A DNA stretch of 10,041 nt from Pseudomonadota bacterium (GTDB lineage: Bacteria > Pseudomonadota > Gammaproteobacteria > Burkholderiales > Burkholderiaceae_C), in assembly GCA_023422975.1 (NCBI GenBank), contig JAFAGF010000171.1:1-10041 (forward strand), given 5' to 3'. Below, piece after piece: positions 6,501 to 10,041 of this stretch (within the stretch, counting starts at the first letter, position 1; every line of letters starts with the position of its first letter). The notes under the pieces were generated by a model. The model was not told where the DNA came from, did not search any database, and saw nothing but the letters and a program-made list of their open reading frames with translations. Position numbers and translations under genes: made by a program.

Positions 6501-7604
6501 TTACAGGCGGTGCGTGCGGTCGCCCTGCACAAAGCCCATGGCATCCCAAGGCTCCACACCCTTGGCAAGACCGATCACTTTGAACAGCTCGCCCATTTCG
6601 TGCTCCATCATCAGCTTCATGGCACTGGGGCGCTCGGTGGGCCCCATGGCATCCAGCTTGGCTTGCAAACCGCAGTTGATGAGAAAGTGCGCCTGCGTGG
6701 TGTAGCCCAGCACATCCATTCCCGCATCCTGCGCGGCCACGGCCGTGCCGGTGAAGTTGACGTGGGCGGTGATGTCTTTGAGGCCCACCTTGTCCAGCGG
6801 GTTGCTGTCCACCTGGTGCTGGTAGTGGCAGACCATGGTGCCCATGTGGCGCTGCGGGTGGTAGTACTCGCCTTCCCCGAAGCCATAGTCGATAAAAAAT
6901 GCTGCGCCACGATCCAACCGTTCGCCCAGCGTGCGAATGAACGCCTCGCCCTGCGGGTGAATCTCGGTTTCGTAGTCGTGCTCGCCATCCACCTCCAGCG
7001 GCGGGCGCAGCTCGGTGGGGCGGTTGGCCCACACCAGCTGACCGCCTTCCACAGCAATGCCGCGCTCAAACCACTCGCCGTTCACGCGGGCGATGATGTG
7101 CACGGGCATGGCATCCAGCACCTCGTTACCAATCACCACGCCGTGCATTTGCGCAGGCAGTTCATTGGCCCACACCACCTTGGGCGCGTGCACCGCCAAG
7201 CGTGCTTGCTGGCGTTCGCGCAGCGTGCCTGACAAGTCCACGATGGTGTAACGCACCACCTCCACACCCAAGCGCTGCAACTCGTCCAGCACTTGCAAGG
7301 CCAGCGCACCGGTGCCTGCGCCAAACTCCCACACTTCCTGCGTTCCCGTCTTGGCCAAGGCTTCAGCCACCTGCGCGGCCAGCAGTTGGCCAAAGGCGGG
7401 GGACAGCTCAGGCGCGGTCACAAAATCGCTGCCGGAATCAGGCATGGCCCCAAACTTGGCCGTGTCATTGGCGTAGTAACCCAGCCCTGGCGTATACAGG
7501 GCCATGGCCATGAATTGGTCAAAGCCTACCCATCCACCCGCTTGGGCAATGGCCTTGTCGATATGCAAACGCAATGCGTTCGTTAAAATTGTGGGTTCTG
7601 TCAT
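6501..7604 (-). CDS. MidA/NDUFAF7-like SAM-dependent methyltransferase
   Basis: A 367-residue class I methyltransferase of the family once called DUF185. The mitochondrial relative NDUFAF7 (MidA) dimethylates an arginine of complex I subunit NDUFS2 and is needed for complex I assembly; whether the bacterial proteins do the same is not known to me, so this is only a suggestion. Visible features: GFDQFMAMALYTPGLGYYAN at 28-46 typical of the family, FVTAPELSPAFGQLLA at 61-76, the SAM-binding EFGAGTGAL at 93-101, and the family-specific GNEVLDAMPVHI at 159-170, then FFIDYGFGEGEYY in the C-terminal half. The ATG at 7604 is preferred because family N-termini begin about there and AGGGG precedes it; an in-frame start near 7697 would add 31 residues lacking family character. 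It is divergent from folB across 153 nt. Confidence 0.9.
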   Translation of the reverse strand: MTEPTILTNALRLHIDKAIAQAGGWVGFDQFMAMALYTPGLGYYANDTAKFGAMPDSGSDFVTAPELSPAFGQLLAAQVAEALAKTGTQEVWEFGAGTGALALQVLDELQRLGVEVVRYTIVDLSGTLRERQQARLAVHAPKVVWANELPAQMHGVVIGNEVLDAMPVHIIARVNGEWFERGIAVEGGQLVWANRPTELRPPLEVDGEHDYETEIHPQGEAFIRTLGERLDRGAAFFIDYGFGEGEYYHPQRHMGTMVCHYQHQVDSNPLDKVGLKDITAHVNFTGTAVAAQDAGMDVLGYTTQAHFLINCGLQAKLDAMGPTERPSAMKLMMEHEMGELFKVIGLAKGVEPWDAMGFVQGDRTHRL

Positions 7605-7677
7605 GACCCCTGCATTGTCACCCCAGCGGAGCACGCTGCGCGGCAAACCGGCGCAAGCCGCGATAGGCCGGGGGTTG

Positions 7678-7706
7678 TTGACGGCGCCCTCCCACAAAGA
7701 TTGATA
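7678..7706 (+). promoter_or_regulatory. Weak sigma-70-like promoter candidate for folB-ttcA
   Basis: TTGACG at 7678-7683 matches five of six bases of the -35 consensus. A poor -10 candidate (TTGATA at 7701-7706, 17-nt spacer) follows. It lies in the divergent gap, about 50 nt before the folB ATG. The weak -10 makes this uncertain. Confidence 0.25.
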
Positions 7707-7757
7707 CGCAAATTGCCAGAAGATGCAGGCCTGCAGGCGGCGCTCTGGGCACCCACT

Positions 7758-8132
7758 ATGTCAACGGTTACCACCGGCCAACGCACGATTTCGCTCTCCG
7801 GGCTGCGCTTGAACGCGCGCCTGGGCATTCTTGACTTCGAGCGTGAGGCCGCGCAGCCCATTCAGGTCGATGCCGAGCTGAATATGGGCGTGCAGCCCCT
7901 GCTGCCCGCCAGCGATGACATTGCCCAGGTGCTGGACTACCGGCTGGCGCGCAACGCCATCATCGCCACGTGCACCAACGGTCACACCGACCTGCTGGAG
8001 CGCCTGACCGGTGTGTTGGCGCAAAACCTGATGGCCCTGCCCGGCGTGCTGGGCGTGCGTGTGAAGATTACCAAGTTAGCGATTTTTGACGACTGCGAAG
8101 TAGCCATTCGCGTCGAAACCGGACAATGGTGA
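7758..8132 (+). CDS. folB: Dihydroneopterin aldolase
   Basis: A 124-residue enzyme of folate synthesis that cleaves 7,8-dihydroneopterin to 6-hydroxymethyl-7,8-dihydropterin and glycolaldehyde; members of the family work as octamers in the cytoplasm. Family features: [12 protein letters not shown] with Glu28 at the substrate-binding position, VLDYRLAR with Tyr61, the HTDLLERL segment with Glu81, and [18 protein letters not shown] with the catalytic Lys106. Length is normal. The ATG at 7758 is taken as the start since it gives the expected N-terminus; a TTG at 7701 in the same frame would add 19 residues. The ribosome site is weak. The gene is followed at once by ttcA, with the two either overlapping or 5 nt apart, so they form an operon. 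Confidence 0.93.
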   Translation: MSTVTTGQRTISLSGLRLNARLGILDFEREAAQPIQVDAELNMGVQPLLPASDDIAQVLDYRLARNAIIATCTNGHTDLLERLTGVLAQNLMALPGVLGVRVKITKLAIFDDCEVAIRVETGQW

Positions 8133-8137
8133 ACCCC

Positions 8138-9118
8138 ATGAATGCTGTGACCGAAAACCCCTGGATGGCCGAAGAAGCCATTGCCGACAACACCGCTGCA
8201 GATATTGCGGCCACCGAGGGCGAAGCCAAGCCCGGCAAGATCAAGATTGAGCGCGAGCAAATCAAGCTCGAAAAGCGCCTGTGCCGCGAAGTCGGCCGCG
8301 CCGTCATGGACTTCAACATGATTGAAGACGGCGACAAGATCATGGTCTGCATGTCGGGCGGCAAAGACAGCTACACGCTGCTGGACATCCTGCGCAAGCT
8401 GCAAAAGCGCGCGCCGGTGAAGTTTGAGATCGTGGCCGTCAACCTGGACCAAAAGCAGCCCGGCTTCCCCGACCACATCCTGCCCGAGTACTTCCAAAGC
8501 ATCGGCGTGGACTACCACATCGAAACGCAAGACACCTACTCGGTCGTCAAGCGCGTGATTCCTGAGGGCAAGACCACCTGCGGCCTGTGCTCGCGCCTGC
8601 GCCGTGCCATTTTGTACTCGGTGGCAGACCGTCTGGGCTGCACCAAGGTGGCGCTGGGCCACCACCGCGATGACATTGTGCAAACGCTGATGCTGAATAT
8701 GTTCTACGGCGGCCGCATGAAGGGCATGCCGCCCAAGCTGGTGTCGGACGACGGCAAGCACGTGGTGATTCGCCCCCTGTGCTATGTGCCCGAGAAGGAC
8801 ACCGCACGCTGGGCGCAGTACAACAACTTCCCCATCATTCCTTGCAACCTGTGCGGCAGCCAGGACGGCTTGCAGCGCGTGGCCGTGGGTGACATGCTGC
8901 GCGAGTGGGACAAGAAATTCCCCGGCCGTATCGAGAGCATGTTCCGCGCCATGGGCAACATCGTGACCACGCACATGATGGACCCCGAGCTGCACAACTT
9001 CAAGGACGCTAAGGCTACCGGCATTGCCGACCCGAATGGCGACATGGCCTTTGACCACGAAGAGCTGCCCACCGCCCCCACCCTGCCCGGTGGCGTGCAA
9101 GTGGTGCAAATCGGTTAA
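8138..9118 (+). CDS. ttcA: tRNA 2-thiocytidine biosynthesis protein TtcA
   Basis: The enzyme thiolates cytidine 32 of certain tRNAs to 2-thiocytidine, using ATP to adenylate the base and an oxygen-sensitive [4Fe-4S] cluster. With the ATG at 8138 it has 326 residues. The PP-loop SGGKDS is at 73-78, CGLC at 148-151 and PCNLCGSQ with Cys236 and Cys239; the first CxxC plus the later cysteine are the cluster ligands in E. coli Ttc[23 protein letters not shown] and [15 protein letters not shown] are near-identical to the family. About 30 N-terminal residues rich in Ala, Glu and Asp extend beyond the E. coli start. An ATG at 8126, overlapping the folB stop, is an alternative; 8138 is preferred because GGTGA (8128-8132) sits 5 nt before it. 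It ends just before an intrinsic terminator. Confidence 0.95.
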   Translation: MNAVTENPWMAEEAIADNTAADIAATEGEAKPGKIKIEREQIKLEKRLCREVGRAVMDFNMIEDGDKIMVCMSGGKDSYTLLDILRKLQKRAPVKFEIVAVNLDQKQPGFPDHILPEYFQSIGVDYHIETQDTYSVVKRVIPEGKTTCGLCSRLRRAILYSVADRLGCTKVALGHHRDDIVQTLMLNMFYGGRMKGMPPKLVSDDGKHVVIRPLCYVPEKDTARWAQYNNFPIIPCNLCGSQDGLQRVAVGDMLREWDKKFPGRIESMFRAMGNIVTTHMMDPELHNFKDAKATGIADPNGDMAFDHEELPTAPTLPGGVQVVQIG

Positions 9119-9151
9119 ATCGCTGCTGCACACAGAGCCCCCCTTACGTTC

Positions 9152-9177
9152 AAAGCCCCGTCTGACGGGGCTTTTTT
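9152..9177 (+). terminator. Rho-independent terminator of folB-ttcA
   Basis: AAAGCCCCGT (9152-9161) and ACGGGGCTTT (9165-9174) form a perfect 10-bp stem with a CTG loop, and the T run continues to 9177. It lies 33 nt after the ttcA stop. The leading A residues mean it could also stop transcription on the other strand. Confidence 0.93.
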
Positions 9178-9219
9178 ACATGCAAAACCCTGCTGCGCGC
9201 ACGCTGCCTGCATGCAACA

Positions 9220-9248
9220 GGAACTTGCTCGGTGTATCGTTGCTCTGA
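9220..9248 (+). promoter_or_regulatory. Sigma-E (RpoE)-like promoter candidate for the DUF4136 lipoprotein
   Basis: GGAACTT at 9220-9226 and TCTGA at 9244-9248, separated by 17 nt, match the known sigma-E consensus (GAACTT, about 16-17 nt, TCTGA). Transcription would begin near 9254, about 35 nt before the lipoprotein ATG. Control by an envelope-stress sigma factor fits a gene for an envelope lipoprotein. The match was found by eye and not scored against background. Confidence 0.5.
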
Positions 9249-9268
9249 CGGTTAGGCAAAGACCAACC

Positions 9269-9292
9269 ATGAACGAGGAGCACCTCCCATGA
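9269..9292 (+). CDS. Possible 7-codon leader reading frame overlapping the lipoprotein start
   Basis: ATG at 9269 opens MNEEHLP and stops at TGA 9290-9292, which overlaps the lipoprotein ATG in an ATGA junction. The Shine-Dalgarno of the lipoprotein gene is inside this frame. No ribosome site precedes 9269, so translation is doubtful; if it occurs, it could couple to or interfere with lipoprotein synthesis. Confidence 0.15.
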   Translation: MNEEHLP

Positions 9293-9999
9293 ACAACATC
9301 CTGAATACCCGCCGCTGGGCTTATGCCGCACTGCTTGCAGCGGCTGCCTTGCTTGCAGGCTGCGCCAGCGGCCCTCGCGAAATCACTTCCAACGTACAAA
9401 GCTACTCCAGCATGACAGGCATCACCTTGCCTGCCACCTACCGCATGGAGCTGCTGCCCTCCCAAAGCCAGCAGCAAAGCTTTGCCAAAATTGAAGCCGC
9501 TGCCGAAAAAGCCCTGCAACGCGTGGGCCTGACCCGCGATCCGCGCCCGGATCTGGCCCGCTTGGTCGTGCAAGTGGGGGCCAATGCCAGCCAAGGCCGC
9601 GCCTACCACCCCGCGTATGACGACTGGTTCTACGGCCCGCGCTTCGGTTTTGGCATGGGCTGGGGCGGGCCGTATATGGGCATGGGGATGCACTGGATGG
9701 ATACCCCACCCATGGTGTACTACCGCGGTGTCAAACTGGTGCTGCGCGATCAGCAAAGCCAGAAGATCGTCTATGAAACATCGGCCTCCTACGATGAGGT
9801 CTGGATGGATGACAACGTGATCTGGGACATATTGTTCGACGCTGCGCTCAGTGACTTCCCCAACCCCCACCAAGGCAGCCGCGTGGTGCGTACCGTTTTG
9901 CAGCCCAAGGCCAGCAAGGCAGCTGCAACCAACCAACCCAGCAGCGCGCCCACTGCCAGCCAGCCGCCTGCTGCGGCCAGCCCTGCACCGTCCAAGTAA
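9289..9999 (+). CDS. DUF4136-type lipoprotein
   Basis: A 236-residue predicted lipoprotein. The signal peptide has basic residues R8-R9, a hydrophobic run at 11-23, and the lipobox LAGC with Cys25 as the lipid-modified residue; the next residue is Ala rather than Asp, which by E. coli rules points to the outer membrane. The body fits DUF4136, a family of lipoproteins of unknown function: SYSSMTGITLPATYRM near the start, an RPDLARLVVQV strand at 86-96, a Gly/Met/Trp/Tyr-rich stretch at 115-136, and the C-terminal VYYRGVKLVLRDQQSQKIVYETSASYDE then a DILFDAALSDFP segment. The tail from about 207 is Ala/Pro/Ser-rich and probably disordered. GAGGAG at 9275-9280, 8 nt before ATG, sets the start. 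The family assignment is from pattern memory and moderately sure; the lipoprotein call is strong. Confidence 0.85.
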   Translation: MNNILNTRRWAYAALLAAAALLAGCASGPREITSNVQSYSSMTGITLPATYRMELLPSQSQQQSFAKIEAAAEKALQRVGLTRDPRPDLARLVVQVGANASQGRAYHPAYDDWFYGPRFGFGMGWGGPYMGMGMHWMDTPPMVYYRGVKLVLRDQQSQKIVYETSASYDEVWMDDNVIWDILFDAALSDFPNPHQGSRVVRTVLQPKASKAAATNQPSSAPTASQPPAAASPAPSK

Positions 10000-10041
10000 A
10001 GCAAGGGCTGAGGCTACGTCACGAAAACGCCCTGCCAACCA

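Noticed and set aside
7605..7697. N-terminal extension of the methyltransferase
   Set aside because: The added residues do not look like the family and run into the divergent promoter region of folB.
7982..9133. Long minus-strand open frame (about 383 codons) opposite folB/ttcA
   Set aside because: The sense strand encodes near-canonical FolB and TtcA; the antisense protein is His/Val/Ala-rich shadow sequence and runs through the ttcA stop.
9115..10038. Long minus-strand open frame opposite the lipoprotein
   Set aside because: It crosses the terminator and lies opposite a gene with signal peptide, lipobox and ribosome site; composition is typical of a shadow frame.
1..10041. tRNA or rRNA genes, CRISPR array, insertion sequence, phage or defence genes
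   Set aside because: No cloverleaf-like sequence, regularly spaced repeats, transposase, integrase or known defence motif was seen in any gap or frame.

Overview
The window looks like ordinary chromosome from a high-GC betaproteobacterium, most likely Burkholderiales and probably Comamonadaceae (Acidovorax/Comamonas relatives). This rests on strong G/C preference at third codon positions, protein sequences of betaproteobacterial type, and a short dispersed intergenic element with the core CAAGCGCTAGCAGCT that I associate with Comamonadaceae genomes. The placement is an inference from reading, not from a search.

Layout, left to right. 1-903 (+) is the C-terminal part of cca (tRNA nucleotidyltransferase with HD domain), cut by the window edge. 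1033-2553 (+) is an NAD-dependent aldehyde dehydrogenase of the AcoD/ExaC type. After a 200-nt spacer rich in repeats comes a DUF779 gene (2754-3119, +), a pairing seen in other bacteria. 3254-4432 (+) is a membrane-bound GGDEF diguanylate cyclase with intact active and inhibitory sites. 4499-5638 (+) is a class V PLP enzyme resembling EgtE and isopenicillin-N-epimerase, with an Asn where the PLP-contacting Asp is expected. On the minus strand follow trxC (thioredoxin 2, 6115-5675), a DUF2905 membrane protein (6473-6267) and a MidA/NDUFAF7-like methyltransferase (7604-6501); the last two form a likely operon. Divergently, folB (7758-8132) and ttcA (8138-9118) form a tight + strand operon that ends in a textbook intrinsic terminator. 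A DUF4136 lipoprotein (9289-9999, +) closes the window; a sequence closely matching the sigma-E consensus lies upstream of it.

Functionally this is mostly housekeeping: tRNA 3'-end maturation (cca), tRNA thiolation (ttcA), folate synthesis (folB) and thiol redox (trxC). Accessory metabolic and signalling genes (aldehyde dehydrogenase/DUF779, diguanylate cyclase, PLP enzyme) sit among them. I saw no mobile element, CRISPR, tRNA, rRNA or defence system, and no clearly new multi-gene system. The points most worth a second look are the sigma-E-like promoter with a 7-codon leader before the lipoprotein, the Asp-to-Asn change in the PLP enzyme, the dispersed repeat copies, and the spacer between the aldehyde dehydrogenase and DUF779 genes, which carries a cysteine-rich 12-codon reading frame with a perfect Shine-Dalgarno.
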